From Gammaproteobacteria bacterium (lineage in GTDB: Bacteria > Pseudomonadota > Gammaproteobacteria > SZUA-229), in assembly GCA_022340645.1 (NCBI GenBank), contig JAJDNP010000153.1:70422-103161 (forward strand): a stretch of DNA of 32,740 nt, in the 5' to 3' direction. The first letter of the stretch is position 1; every line of letters starts with the position of its first letter. The notes under the pieces were generated by a model, which was not told the DNA's origin, did no database searches, and saw nothing but the letters and a program-made list of their open reading frames with translations. Both the position numbers and the translations under genes were made by a program. This document shows, one piece after another, positions 1-8,145 of the stretch.

Positions 1-82
1 CCTCGTCTAGAAAAAACATGACCAGCCCGGGGAGCAGCGAACTCAGCACTACGAAAAGCGGTAACCAGGTATCGAAATTCAT
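1..82 (-). CDS. Partial second large antiporter/NuoL-like subunit (N-terminus only)
   Basis: Only the first 27 codons lie in the window (MNFDTWLPLFVVLSSLLP, continuing as a hydrophobic helix), running off the left edge. The ATG at 80-82 overlaps the mrpD stop TGA at 79-81 in an ATGA arrangement, so it is translationally coupled and belongs to the same operon. Hydrophobic N-terminus and position suggest a second proton-conducting MrpD/NuoL/HyfB-like membrane subunit, which Mrp operons of this E-F-G-B-C-D order often carry downstream of D. That identity is inferred from context, because the visible part is too short to be diagnostic. Confidence 0.6.
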   Translation of the reverse strand, partial: MNFDTWLPLFVVLSSLLPGLVMFFLDE

Positions 83-1515
83 AAGCTAACCTTGAGTAGT
101 TGCCACACGGGGGCGCCTGCCAGGCCAAGGCCAATGGTGGCAAAAGCGCTGAGAATAAGTGCCGGCCACTCCTCAGCAGCTATGGTGACGGGGTGACGCG
201 GATAGGGTTGCTGGCCAAAAGCGTGTCCCAGTACCCTGAAGGTATAGGCAGCCGCCAACAGCGTGCCGATCATAATCACTACTACCCACAGCCACTGACC
301 AGCCGAGAAAGCCGCCGCCAGTAAATGCCACTTGCCGAGAAAGGCACCACTGGGTGGCAGGCCAATCAGGGCAATTCCACTGAGGGCGATCGCGAAGGTG
401 GTTGCCGGCAGACGCTGAGCAGTGCCATCAAGATCACGGATCGTGTCATGGCCGGATCGCTGCTGGATGATACCGATCGCCAGGAACAGTCCGGATTTTG
501 CCAGTCCATGGGTCAGGGCAAGGATGACCAGTCCGCCCATCGCGGCGTCGCGCGCCGCTCCAGCAGGTAATGCCTGCAACAGGGGAAAGAAAAGGAACAG
601 GTAACCGAGCTGGGCAACGGTAGAATAGGCAGCGAGTAATTTGAGCCGCTCTGCGCGTAGCGCCTGCCAGGAGCCCCACAGCACTGCCGCTGCTCCCAGA
701 ACACCGGGTATGCTTGCGGCTTGCGGGGTAACCACTTCGCTGAAAATATCCAGCCACAGGCGCATCACCAGGTAAAAAGTGGCCTTGACGACCAGTGCCG
801 AAAGCACTGCGCTGACCGGTGCCGGTGCACTGCCATGTGCCGGTGGCAGCCAGAAATGCAGCGGGAACAGCGCGGTCTTCAGTAACAGGCCGACGGTCAT
901 CAGGGCCAAAGCCGACCAGGCGATGGGACCGGCTGCGACCACTCGCGATAGTGTCGCCAAATCCAGCGTGCCATACCCGGCGTATATCAGCGTTACCCCG
1001 GCGAGAAACAGCATCGAACCCAGCAGTCCTACCAGCAGGTAACGCAGTGCGGCCTGCAGTGCGGCAGTTTTGCCACCCAGGGATGCCAGTGCCACTGCGC
1101 TCAGGCCGAGAAGCTCCAGGGTGACATAGAGATTGAACAGGTCGCCGGATAGCAGCAGGGCATTCAGTGAGCACCATAATAATAACCACAGCGGCCAGAA
1201 ACGTCTGCGCAGCGGGTTGTCGTTAAAGTAGGCACTGGCATAGATGCTTGAGGCCAGCAGCACGATGGCGGCCATCATCAGCAGCAGAGCGGAAAGACCA
1301 TCGGCGCGCAAAGCGATACCGAGGCCGGCTGTCCAGCCACCGATCTGATAAAGCATGACACCGTGGGTTGCCACGGCATAGAGCAGGGCGGCGGCGTTAA
1401 TGCTGGTTGCGATCGCAGTGCTAATAACAATGGCCGTTGCATAACGCGGCAGCAGCTGTGTCGCCAGGGCGCTGGCTAACGGCAAGGCGACTAACCATAT
1501 CAGTGTATCAATCAT
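79..1515 (-). CDS. mrpD: Mrp/Mnh cation:proton antiporter subunit D
   Basis: A 478-residue polytopic membrane protein of the proton-conducting NuoL/M/N-MrpA/D superfamily. Visible hallmarks are the motif LYVTLELLGLSAVALASLGG near residue 130 with the conserved membrane glutamate, the lysine-bearing helix VGLLLKTALFPLHFWLPPAH near 210, and GSAPAPVSAVLSALVVKATFY just after it. Length matches MrpD (about 490). It would be one of the proton-translocating core subunits of a Na+(K+)/H+ antiporter in the inner membrane, used for pH and sodium homeostasis. The start ATG overlaps the end of mrpC by 8 bp and the stop overlaps the next gene by 4 bp. Confidence 0.93.
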   Translation of the reverse strand: MIDTLIWLVALPLASALATQLLPRYATAIVISTAIATSINAAALLYAVATHGVMLYQIGGWTAGLGIALRADGLSALLLMMAAIVLLASSIYASAYFNDNPLRRRFWPLWLLLWCSLNALLLSGDLFNLYVTLELLGLSAVALASLGGKTAALQAALRYLLVGLLGSMLFLAGVTLIYAGYGTLDLATLSRVVAAGPIAWSALALMTVGLLLKTALFPLHFWLPPAHGSAPAPVSAVLSALVVKATFYLVMRLWLDIFSEVVTPQAASIPGVLGAAAVLWGSWQALRAERLKLLAAYSTVAQLGYLFLFFPLLQALPAGAARDAAMGGLVILALTHGLAKSGLFLAIGIIQQRSGHDTIRDLDGTAQRLPATTFAIALSGIALIGLPPSGAFLGKWHLLAAAFSAGQWLWVVVIMIGTLLAAAYTFRVLGHAFGQQPYPRHPVTIAAEEWPALILSAFATIGLGLAGAPVWQLLKVSL

Positions 1516-1795
1516 TGTCCTGCTCTTCAGTCAGGCGACGTATTAAGGTCAGGGCAAGCGCCGTGGCGCTGACCGCAACCACGATCCCGGTCAGCACCAG
1601 GGCATGTGGAATCGGGTCGGGTGCGGCATCCGGTCCGCGGTAGGCGATGGTGATCAGTATCATGAAAACACCCGTGCCCATGACATTGAGCGCAATAATC
1701 CGCTGCAGCAGGGAGTCATTTAACAAAACAGCGCGCAGCCCGAAGGTCATGATCAGGCAACCGCTTAAACCATAGAGCCAGTGTGCCGTTAACAC
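1508..1795 (-). CDS. mrpC: Mrp/Mnh antiporter subunit C
   Basis: A 95-residue protein with three predicted transmembrane helices, homologous in design to NuoK/MrpC. The segment NVMGTGVFMILITIAYRG followed by DPIPHALVLTGIVVAVSATA is the typical MrpC signature (PDPIPHALVLTGIVV). It overlaps mrpB by 7 bp upstream and mrpD by 8 bp downstream, so it is tightly coupled in the operon. Slightly shorter than many MrpC proteins (about 110 residues), with a short acidic C-terminus EEQDND. Confidence 0.92.
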   Translation of the reverse strand: MLTAHWLYGLSGCLIMTFGLRAVLLNDSLLQRIIALNVMGTGVFMILITIAYRGPDAAPDPIPHALVLTGIVVAVSATALALTLIRRLTEEQDND

Positions 1796-2790
1796 GATCT
1801 GTCCTCCCTGTTTCGTGGTCGGCCACCGAGGAATGCCAGTATCAGTGTCGCTGCGATCGAGATCATGGCTGCGGTCTCGATGAGCAGGATCAGGTAACCA
1901 GCCATGGCGGGCGGGTAGTCCAGAAACGGTCTTCCCAGCGCAAGCATGGTTAAGCCGACCAGCAAAAATAATCCGCTGCCGATAACTAAAATAATATTCA
2001 AATATGATTTGCTTACAGGCAATCCGATGTTACGCTTGCCCGCCAGCCGTAATATCACACCGGCAGCGGCCAGTGTCGCGCCAGCCTGGAATGCGCCGCC
2101 CGGAGCATGGGCGCCAACCCATAACAGGTAACCGGCCATAAGGATGAGAGCGGGTACCAGCCAGCTGACAAGACCATTAAATACCGGACCGGCAGGCAGA
2201 TAACCGGTTCTTTGCTCGCTGAGGGCAAAGATGCCGAGGACGGCGGTCAGCAATACCGCCAGTTCCAGCAAAGTATCGTAGGCGCGAAAATTTAATAATA
2301 CTGCGGTGACAGGATTGCTGACGCCGCTATTGGCAAGATTGGCACTAACGGATTGCGCCAGGGTATCGCTGGTCTCGCTGCTGAGGGCCTGTAGCAAGGC
2401 CCAGATAAGAACAAAAGCAAGCGCAATACAGAACAGGGTAAGCGTCCAGCGAATGGCCACTGATGACTTCAAGTCTGCAGGGTTTGAATCATTTTGTTTC
2501 TCATTGGCCAGTTTCCCAGTGTTCTGTCTCTCAGATGACAGTGCCCGACGGGGGTGATGCTGCACGGCAGCGAGCAGCAGTGCACCCGACAAACCGGCAC
2601 CGATGGCGGCTTCTGCCAGCGCAACATCCGGCGCCAGTAGCCTTGCCCAGGCAAGCGTCAGTACCAGTCCGAATGCGATGAAAAGAATTACGCTGCGGCG
2701 TGCATCGGTCGCTGTCAGCGTGGCCCAGGCCAGGCTTAAGAGGGCAATGACCAGCAAAATGTCTAGAAACAGCATATTTGTTGCATTCAT
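1789..2790 (-). CDS. mrpB: Fused DUF4040 (MrpA tail)-MnhB antiporter subunit
   Basis: A 333-residue membrane protein built from two Mrp modules. Residues about 1-80 form the DUF4040 region, normally the C-terminal part of MrpA, with the telling stretch LAEAAIGAGLSGALLL. After a polar linker (about 80-110) the remainder is MnhB-like, with ILMAGYLLWVGAHAPGGAFQ and AGATLAAAGVILRLAGKR (the HxPGGGFQ-type motif). The MrpA NuoL-like part is therefore absent here; the two NuoL/N-like subunits downstream presumably replace it. ATG at 2788-2790 overlaps the mrpG stop (ATGA). Confidence 0.88.
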   Translation of the reverse strand: MNATNMLFLDILLVIALLSLAWATLTATDARRSVILFIAFGLVLTLAWARLLAPDVALAEAAIGAGLSGALLLAAVQHHPRRALSSERQNTGKLANEKQNDSNPADLKSSVAIRWTLTLFCIALAFVLIWALLQALSSETSDTLAQSVSANLANSGVSNPVTAVLLNFRAYDTLLELAVLLTAVLGIFALSEQRTGYLPAGPVFNGLVSWLVPALILMAGYLLWVGAHAPGGAFQAGATLAAAGVILRLAGKRNIGLPVSKSYLNIILVIGSGLFLLVGLTMLALGRPFLDYPPAMAGYLILLIETAAMISIAATLILAFLGGRPRNREDRSC

Positions 2791-3071
2791 CTGTCTGTAT
2801 CCTGTCGACGTGAGTACTGGGCGATAAGATAAGCACTGGCAGAGCTGGCGGCGAGCACGGCCAGCCAGATCAGTATCAGCTTGAGGGCGAACAGCAGATC
2901 TCGCTGATACAGCGCCAGGCCGGCTAACAACAGACCAAGGCCGAGGTTGTCAGCCTTGGTCAGCGCATGCAGCCGTGAGTACAGGTCCGGCAGGCGCAGC
3001 AGACCGATACTCCCGCACAGGAAAAAGATTAAACCGCTTAACATCAGCGTTGCGGCTATTACTTCAATCAT
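2787..3071 (-). CDS. mrpG: Mrp/Mnh antiporter subunit G
   Basis: About 94 residues with three hydrophobic helices. The MrpG signature GSIGLLRLPDLYSRLHALTKADNLG is plainly visible (written here in part: LRLPDLYSRLHALTKADN). I choose the ATG at 3069-3071 (MIEVIAATLMLSG), which overlaps the mrpF stop by 8 bp, rather than an upstream start at 3113 that would lie deep inside mrpF. It acts as an accessory subunit of the antiporter complex in the inner membrane. Confidence 0.9.
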   Translation of the reverse strand: MIEVIAATLMLSGLIFFLCGSIGLLRLPDLYSRLHALTKADNLGLGLLLAGLALYQRDLLFALKLILIWLAVLAASSASAYLIAQYSRRQDTDR

Positions 3072-3327
3072 TGCCGGTCTCACGCTGTTGACCGCTGAAC
3101 GCCGCTGCAGCAACCGCCGCCAGCAGTGCCAGAATCAGCGCGACATCTGCCAGAGCAGGCTGACCGAGCAACAGACTCAGTAACAACAGCATGCCGACAC
3201 CGGTTGTACCGATTAACTGTGCTGCCATCATGCGATCACCGGCTTCGGGGCCGCGCAATACACGTATCAAACCCAGTAACAGGCTAAGCATTAATCCAGC
3301 AAGGCAGACAAGCAGCAGTTCAGGCAT
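3064..3327 (-). CDS. mrpF: Mrp/Mnh antiporter subunit F
   Basis: An 87-residue membrane protein with three helices, matching the MrpF family in length. The conserved segment LIRVLRGPEAGDRMMAAQLIGT (RGP..aDRm.A) is diagnostic. The ATG overlaps the last 8 bp of mrpE and the stop overlaps mrpG by 8 bp. Identity is supported by both motif and synteny. Confidence 0.9.
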   Translation of the reverse strand: MPELLLVCLAGLMLSLLLGLIRVLRGPEAGDRMMAAQLIGTTGVGMLLLLSLLLGQPALADVALILALLAAVAAAAFSGQQRETGND

Positions 3328-3826
3328 TCATGTTCTCCAGTCTGAGTCGGAACAGCCGGGAGATTGCCTGCTCAATCTGCTGCAATTGCGGAACCGGGTC
3401 CTGGCGGATGTCGAGTAGATGAAGCTCTACGTAATCACCATCGATGCTGGTGGACAGCGTGCCGGGCAGCAGGCTGATACAGTTAATCAACAATACCCGT
3501 GCATGCGGATCGTCCAGGGTTAAGCGATACCGGCTAAAATCAGGCTGGACTCTCGGTTGCGGCGTCAGGGTGCGGCGCGCAACATCAATACCGCCTCTTA
3601 TTGATTCAGTCATGAACAGGACAATAAAGCGAAACAGGCCAATGGCAGAAAGTCGTGGCAAGGTATTACTGCTTAAACTGATGCTTGCCATGGCAGCGAG
3701 TGTCACTGCAGGCAGTCCGATGAACCAGGCATCTGACTGGCCCTGGACGATGATCCACCATATACCGGCGAATAAAGTTATTCGAGTCAGAATACTGGCG
3801 GCTTTTGAGGTCTCGATCTGAGGCAT
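3320..3826 (-). CDS. mrpE: Mrp/Mnh antiporter subunit E, first gene of the operon
   Basis: A 168-residue protein with two N-terminal transmembrane helices and a cytosolic domain. MrpE features include IVLFMTESIRGGIDVARRTL in mid-protein and VLLINCISLLPGTLSTSIDG, close to the family consensus L.N.ItLTPGTLtvdi. It is the first gene of an operon in the order E-F-G-B-C-D, unlike the Bacillus order A-B-C-D-E-F-G. Upstream is a roughly 470-bp non-coding region. The ribosome-binding site before the ATG is weak. Confidence 0.88.
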   Translation of the reverse strand: MPQIETSKAASILTRITLFAGIWWIIVQGQSDAWFIGLPAVTLAAMASISLSSNTLPRLSAIGLFRFIVLFMTESIRGGIDVARRTLTPQPRVQPDFSRYRLTLDDPHARVLLINCISLLPGTLSTSIDGDYVELHLLDIRQDPVPQLQQIEQAISRLFRLRLENMNA

Positions 3827-4029
3827 ATTTCAGGATCACTATGAATAAATTATTAACAAATCAGGTTTAAGTATTTGCTTGCTGTATCAATCATAGTAAT
3901 TTTTAATACATTTAAAAATACGAATTTAATAGCTTTATACATCGAAAAATACGATGTTTTGCAGGATGTCGGCTCGATCGTCCTAATGCATTGAATAGAT
4001 TTATAAATAATAAAAAAGCAGGATCGATC

Positions 4030-4155
4030 CACCGCCGGGAATGGCTTTTCCCGAGTGAGCGCGGGTCCTGCAGGAACGAGATGTGATGCAGCACAACACC
4101 GGCCCCGGCCGGGAATGACGGCTGAGATTGCCGCGCTAACGTTCGCAATGACATG
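4030..4155. repeat. Dispersed intergenic repeat (GTCATTGCGAACG / GTCATTCCCG type)
   Basis: Read on the minus strand this block runs from GTCATTGCGAACG through GCGGCAATCTC and CGTCATTCCCGGCC to CATTCCCGGCGG. Such elements with GTCATTGCGA and CATTCCCGGC words are common dispersed intergenic repeats in proteobacterial genomes. An apparent 80-codon frame across it has no protein-like character and is taken as read-through of the repeat. The remainder of 3827-4298 is AT-rich and shows nothing recognisable. Confidence 0.5.
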
Positions 4156-4298
4156 AATGTTTCTTAAGTAAGCGCCATTCGGGGTGGTGGATCTTTTTAT
4201 TAATTAATAAAACCGATAACCGGCGGAAATAACAGCTAACTGAAGCTGCCGGTGCAGAAATATCTTCGATTCATATGATGTGCGCTCAAATTTTTCAG

Positions 4299-4790
4299 TT
4301 ACCTGAACGGGTTTATATAGGGCCTGTCGATGGCAATGCCCCAAACGCCCATGCCGCGTGATTGTGCGATACGCTCAAGTGCATGGTATTCAAAAGGTGC
4401 GTCAGGCAAAGCAATCGCCCAGCCACGTTCGAGCAGGTATGCGCTCAAGTCTTCGCCTTCATCAAAATTAGAATAATTGGCAAAACATCTGCCGGTTAAA
4501 CTGCCGTCAGGGTTTTCACTCATTACCTCGCAACGTACAAAACTTTGTATCTTGAATTCCAGTGCCAGTGCTGCGCGTTCGCCGCATACCGGCGGCTGTT
4601 GACTAGTGCGGCAATTAATACTGGTTGCCGGGATGTGAATACCATAAAGATGAATGGTTTTATTTTTAATGCTTAGTGTGCCATCGTCATTGACAAAGGC
4701 ATAACTGGATAAGGATTCAGCAAAAACATGCATGCTGGACAGGAGCAGGATTATCGTTACAAGACTAAAGTTTACTTTGTAATGTTTCAC
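4299..4790 (-). CDS. Secreted SNase-fold (thermonuclease-like) protein, probably catalytically inactive
   Basis: A 163-residue protein with an N-terminal signal peptide (about 1-24, ending VFA-ES). The rest follows the staphylococcal-nuclease fold: IHLYGIHIPATS (46-57) sits where active enzymes have VRLxGIDxPE, then CGERAALALEFKIQ, VRCEVMSENPDGSLTGRCF and DLSAYLLERGWAI. In that first motif the catalytic Arg is His, the metal-binding Asp is His, and the Glu is replaced by Thr/Ser, so nuclease activity is unlikely. Four cysteines (60, 69, 87, 102) could pair in the periplasm. The fold is seen by motif; loss of function is inferred. Confidence 0.75.
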   Translation of the reverse strand: MKHYKVNFSLVTIILLLSSMHVFAESLSSYAFVNDDGTLSIKNKTIHLYGIHIPATSINCRTSQQPPVCGERAALALEFKIQSFVRCEVMSENPDGSLTGRCFANYSNFDEGEDLSAYLLERGWAIALPDAPFEYHALERIAQSRGMGVWGIAIDRPYINPFR

Positions 4791-4979
4791 TGTTTGCCTG
4801 CTGTGGTGAAATTATATAAGACTCTGCATTTATTAATGTGCAGCTATCAATAATTATGACATTGTTAGCATTTATATCGAGTAATTTCTTATTGTCCCAA
4901 ACCGTTAGTAAAAAACTATGCGCTTAAGTACAAGACTTTACTTATATTGTCATACCCGCAGAGTGTTGCCGCCAAATCA

Positions 4980-5417
4980 TTATGCTTGCAGTACAAAATA
5001 ACTAATAACGATGTAACGCACCATTTTGCCCGCTGTAACCAGAATGACAAACCACAATAAACGGATACGCAAGACCCCGGCTATAACGGTCAACGGATCG
5101 CCAATGATTGGTAGCCATGCAAAACAGAGAGAAATCAGGCCGTATTTCACAAAACGCTGTTCTGCTCGAACAAACTCCTGTTCAGAAATCTTTAGCCACT
5201 TTTTTACGACTTCCAGGCTGGCCCAATAGCCCAGTGCATAATTCGTAAGTGAACCTGATACATTGCCGATTGTAGCAATGGTTACTAAAACAACGGGGGA
5301 TAACCCGCTTAACAACAAAGTGCTTAATACAACTTCAGAGCTTAAAGGTAATATTGTCGCCGCTAAAAATGCAGCAACAAAAAGGCCGAAATAACCCAGT
5401 TCAGAAAAATATTCCAT
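4980..5417 (-). CDS. yqaA: YqaA-family (DedA/VTT-like) inner membrane protein
   Basis: A 145-residue membrane protein, the same length as E. coli YqaA (142). It contains the VTT/DedA-type features FLAATILPLSSEVVL near the N-terminus, GNVSGSLTNYALGYWAS with the conserved glycine/asparagine helix, and FAWLPIIGDPLTVIAGVLR, in which the re-entrant G(D/E)P motif is kept. Proteins of this superfamily are linked to lipid scrambling/flipping and membrane homeostasis; the exact role of YqaA is not established. It stands alone, with about 190 bp to the next gene and a repeat-filled region upstream. Confidence 0.88.
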   Translation of the reverse strand: MEYFSELGYFGLFVAAFLAATILPLSSEVVLSTLLLSGLSPVVLVTIATIGNVSGSLTNYALGYWASLEVVKKWLKISEQEFVRAEQRFVKYGLISLCFAWLPIIGDPLTVIAGVLRIRLLWFVILVTAGKMVRYIVISYFVLQA

Positions 5418-5643
5418 GAATTGTTAATAGCTGACGTTTGCCGTATCTCGAGAGTAATTATATACAGATTATAAACCTGGAAAATGTCCGCTTTCTGTCG
5501 CAATGTTTCTGTTGATGTGAATTTCGAAGGTTAGCAGTCAATGATCGGAGTAACCTGCGATAACGAACTATCGATAAATTTAACCGATAGGGCAAAGTCG
5601 ACCCTTGATGCCCGTTGGCGGAAAAGAAAAAACTTTTAGGTTC

Positions 5644-5794
5644 TTCCGCAAATGAACGCAAATACACGCAAATTATTAAAAACAAAAAAATAGATTATCC
5701 ACAGATAAACGCAGATATTTATAAGCCTGAGAACGTTTTTATCTATGGACTTAAATAGTTTTTTATTTGCGTGTATTTGCGTTCATTTGCGGAA
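5644..5794. repeat. Large palindrome with exact 30-bp inverted arms
   Basis: Bases 5644-5673 (beginning TTCCGCAAATGAACGCAAAT) are the exact reverse complement of 5765-5794. The interior continues the symmetry imperfectly (CCACAGATAAACGCAGAT against TTTTATCTATGG). The region 5418-6261 otherwise has no gene I can support; frames across it are read-through of repeats. This resembles the widespread GATAAACGCAGAT/TTCATTTGCGG dispersed hairpin repeats of bacterial genomes. Confidence 0.85.
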
Positions 5795-5829
5795 AAAATA
5801 GTTTTTCCTGGCAGTCTGCTCATGGCCGT
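5779..5829. repeat. 51-bp exact direct repeat, copy 1
   Basis: Identical over 51 bases to 9166-9216 and in the same orientation (starts GCGTTCATTTGCGGAAAAAA, ends TGCTCATGGCCGT). The first part overlaps the right arm of the palindrome at 5644-5794. Together the copies bracket the two-gene CFI-box/beta-barrel module. Confidence 0.9.
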
Positions 5830-6261
5830 TTTGACTCGGCAAGAATTATAAGTCGACAGGGAGTTGTCGAGCCATTCCGGCCGGTCGAGATGTGGTTACT
5901 GGATATCATTCAGCGCTGCAAAATAGCCTGTTTACTGAATAAGAAAATGTTTTTGCGAGTAAAAAGGATTTACCGCGGAATGTTGCCACTTATATAAAAA
6001 CAGGAGCATAAGTCCTGAGTGAGGATGGTATGATATGGCAAAACGTGAATTCATTAGCGGGCTGTCGAAAGGCAGGCAAAATTTAGTAAGGCAGGTAGTT
6101 TTGACCCGGGTTAAAGCGGGTGCTTATACTTCCTGTATTGTTATAGCAGGGTAAGGAATTAATAGAAAAGTACTGGTCTATGAAGCGCCGCTCTTCGCAG
6201 ACCTGTGTGAAGCAAGGTAAGGTTTCGTAGATGCATACCGTGTATTGCAGGAAGAGATTGA

Positions 6262-8145
6262 ATGACCAGGGTTCGATTCATAGCAAAAATATTCCCCACC
6301 ATCAATCATATGTCAGGACGAAGAGTCAGAAAATCTAATTTTGCTGGGTCTGTACGACTGCATGTCGTCAGCATAGCGAAATTACTTCTGCTAATGGCTT
6401 CGCTACCTGCATTTTCTGCGACATTGAACGTGCCGGCAAGCTACCCAACGATTCAGGCCGCTATTGACGCCGCAAGTAGTGGCGATGTAGTTGAAGTGGA
6501 TACCGGTACCTATCAGGAAAATATAGTCTTGCGCGATGGTATCGATGTGAGAGGCATCGAAGCTGCCCGCACTTTTCTCGTTGCCAGGGACGACACTTTA
6601 CCGGTTGTCCAGGCTAATAGTATAAATAATGTACTGTTTGGTAATTTTACGATCAATGGCTCGACAAATGGCGTGACCATTTTAAACAGCGGAATAACGC
6701 TCACCAGCAATATCTTCGATTCCGTATTGGGCACAGCGATCAGTGTTACTGGTTTTCTGTCCAATGTAGAGATTTTGAATAATGTGTTCCGGGGGAATTA
6801 CATTGCGATTAGCCGGTTCATACCAACGGTTTCAATAACCAACAATATATTTACTGAAAACACATTTACGATCATAAGTGACACGGATCAGACGGTCGAC
6901 CCGAACTTCAACGTTAGCTACAATTGTTTTCATAACAATAATGATCTGGATGTGAATGGTTCGGATGGTGCCCTGGGCACCAGTTTTCAGACCGGTGATC
7001 CGCTATTCGTGGATGTTACGAATAATGACTTCCATTTGCAGCAGAATTCTATATGTATTGATGCGGGTACCGGAGTGGATGTCATCGACGATACGGTAGC
7101 GGATATCGGTGCATATGGTGGTGATTATGCCGATGCGATTCCGTTCCCGGTGTCTGAACCGACAGCAACGGATAGCAGTACATCAGGGCCTGACGTTTTC
7201 AATATCACACTGGACTGGCAGGCCAATCTGGCCTACCTGGTCACCAACACCGTGACGCCCGGCAGCTATAAAGTATGGTACCAGCGGAATCAGTCTGGCC
7301 CTCCATACAATGGCACGGATGCTGGCAACGGCACGCTGCCGTCACCTGTTACTGTTGCCAGCGGCACCAGCTACACCCTGATGGACTTGCAGCCTGATGC
7401 GACTGCAGCACCTGGTGTCCCGGTTCTGGTTTCGGCGGCTCCGCAAAACCAGTCAGTGGTTCTTCAATGGAACATCGCCAGCGGCGCCACTGGCTACCGG
7501 GTGCATTACGGCGTGGGAGCGGTGACAGAGAATTCGATTGATGTCGGTGATGCCACCGGCTACACCGTTACTGGACTGGAAAACGGTACCAGTTATGTCT
7601 TCGCAGTGGGTGCAATTGCTCGCGCAGTTTATTATCTCGCGGTTACGGCTGTGGACAGTACCGCTGATAAAAATGAAAGCGATTATTCTCCGGCAACTGC
7701 TATTTCGATCGGTAATCCCGTCGAGGGTATGTTGTCCAGTGAACTGGCTGCGACACCTGACGAGGTTGCGCCTTATCCCGATTTGCCCGACAAGGGCTGC
7801 TTCATCGCGACGGCAGCATTTGGAGCTGACTGGATTGCTGAAGTAAAGGTGCTGCGCGATTTTCGTGATCAATACCTGCTGACTAACGCTCCCGGGAGAT
7901 TGTTCGTTAGCTGGTACTACAGACATGGCCCGGTGGCCGCGAAATACCTGAATCAGAATGCTGAACTTAAGCCACTTGTTCGTACCTTACTCTGGCCGTT
8001 GGTGGTGATGGCTGCATTTATGCTCGATGCGAGTATGGCGTTGAAGGTATGGGTGGTAACTTTGACGCTGATATTGATACTCATGCTGATTGGACGGCAC
8101 AGGTCTAAACTCGGATTATCGCGTGGTGAAGGAGATGCGTTATGA
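6262..8145 (+). CDS. Secreted beta-helix/FnIII protein with C-terminal CFI-box domain
   Basis: A 627-residue exported protein. A signal peptide precedes ASLPAFSA-TLNVP (cleavage near 52). Residues about 55-290 form a right-handed parallel beta-helix of the NosD/pectin-lyase type, opening with YPTIQAAIDAASSGDVVEV and carrying repeated N-NIF turns. A fibronectin-III-like domain follows (about 383-485). The C-terminus has the CFI-box domain: GCFIATAAFG with Cys513, then VLRDFRDQYLLTNAPGRLFV, WYYRHGPVAAKYL and a final hydrophobic helix. The CFI-box is a recurrent C-terminal domain of surface proteins; its exact role is not settled. An ATG preceded by GGAAGAG is the chosen start. It overlaps the next gene by 4 bp (ATGA). 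Confidence 0.85.
   Translation: MTRVRFIAKIFPTINHMSGRRVRKSNFAGSVRLHVVSIAKLLLLMASLPAFSATLNVPASYPTIQAAIDAASSGDVVEVDTGTYQENIVLRDGIDVRGIEAARTFLVARDDTLPVVQANSINNVLFGNFTINGSTNGVTILNSGITLTSNIFDSVLGTAISVTGFLSNVEILNNVFRGNYIAISRFIPTVSITNNIFTENTFTIISDTDQTVDPNFNVSYNCFHNNNDLDVNGSDGALGTSFQTGDPLFVDVTNNDFHLQQNSICIDAGTGVDVIDDTVADIGAYGGDYADAIPFPVSEPTATDSSTSGPDVFNITLDWQANLAYLVTNTVTPGSYKVWYQRNQSGPPYNGTDAGNGTLPSPVTVASGTSYTLMDLQPDATAAPGVPVLVSAAPQNQSVVLQWNIASGATGYRVHYGVGAVTENSIDVGDATGYTVTGLENGTSYVFAVGAIARAVYYLAVTAVDSTADKNESDYSPATAISIGNPVEGMLSSELAATPDEVAPYPDLPDKGCFIATAAFGADWIAEVKVLRDFRDQYLLTNAPGRLFVSWYYRHGPVAAKYLNQNAELKPLVRTLLWPLVVMAAFMLDASMALKVWVVTLTLILILMLIGRHRSKLGLSRGEGDAL

Noticed and set aside
446-1189. 247-codon minus-strand frame inside mrpD
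   Set aside because: Shadow frame; the MrpD frame has clear family motifs and operon overlaps.
3912-4154. 80-codon minus-strand frame
   Set aside because: Lies over a dispersed intergenic repeat; no ribosome-binding site or family resemblance.
5458-5685. 75-codon frame and similar frames reading FAFICGKN-like peptides
   Set aside because: They are translations of the palindromic dispersed repeats, recur at both repeat sites and lack protein character.
6010-6160. Possible cyclic-di-GMP (GEMM) riboswitch before the CFI-box gene
   Set aside because: Words such as GGCAAAAC, GAAAGGCAGG and CCCGGGTTA are suggestive, but the conserved order and pairing of the GEMM core cannot be assembled.
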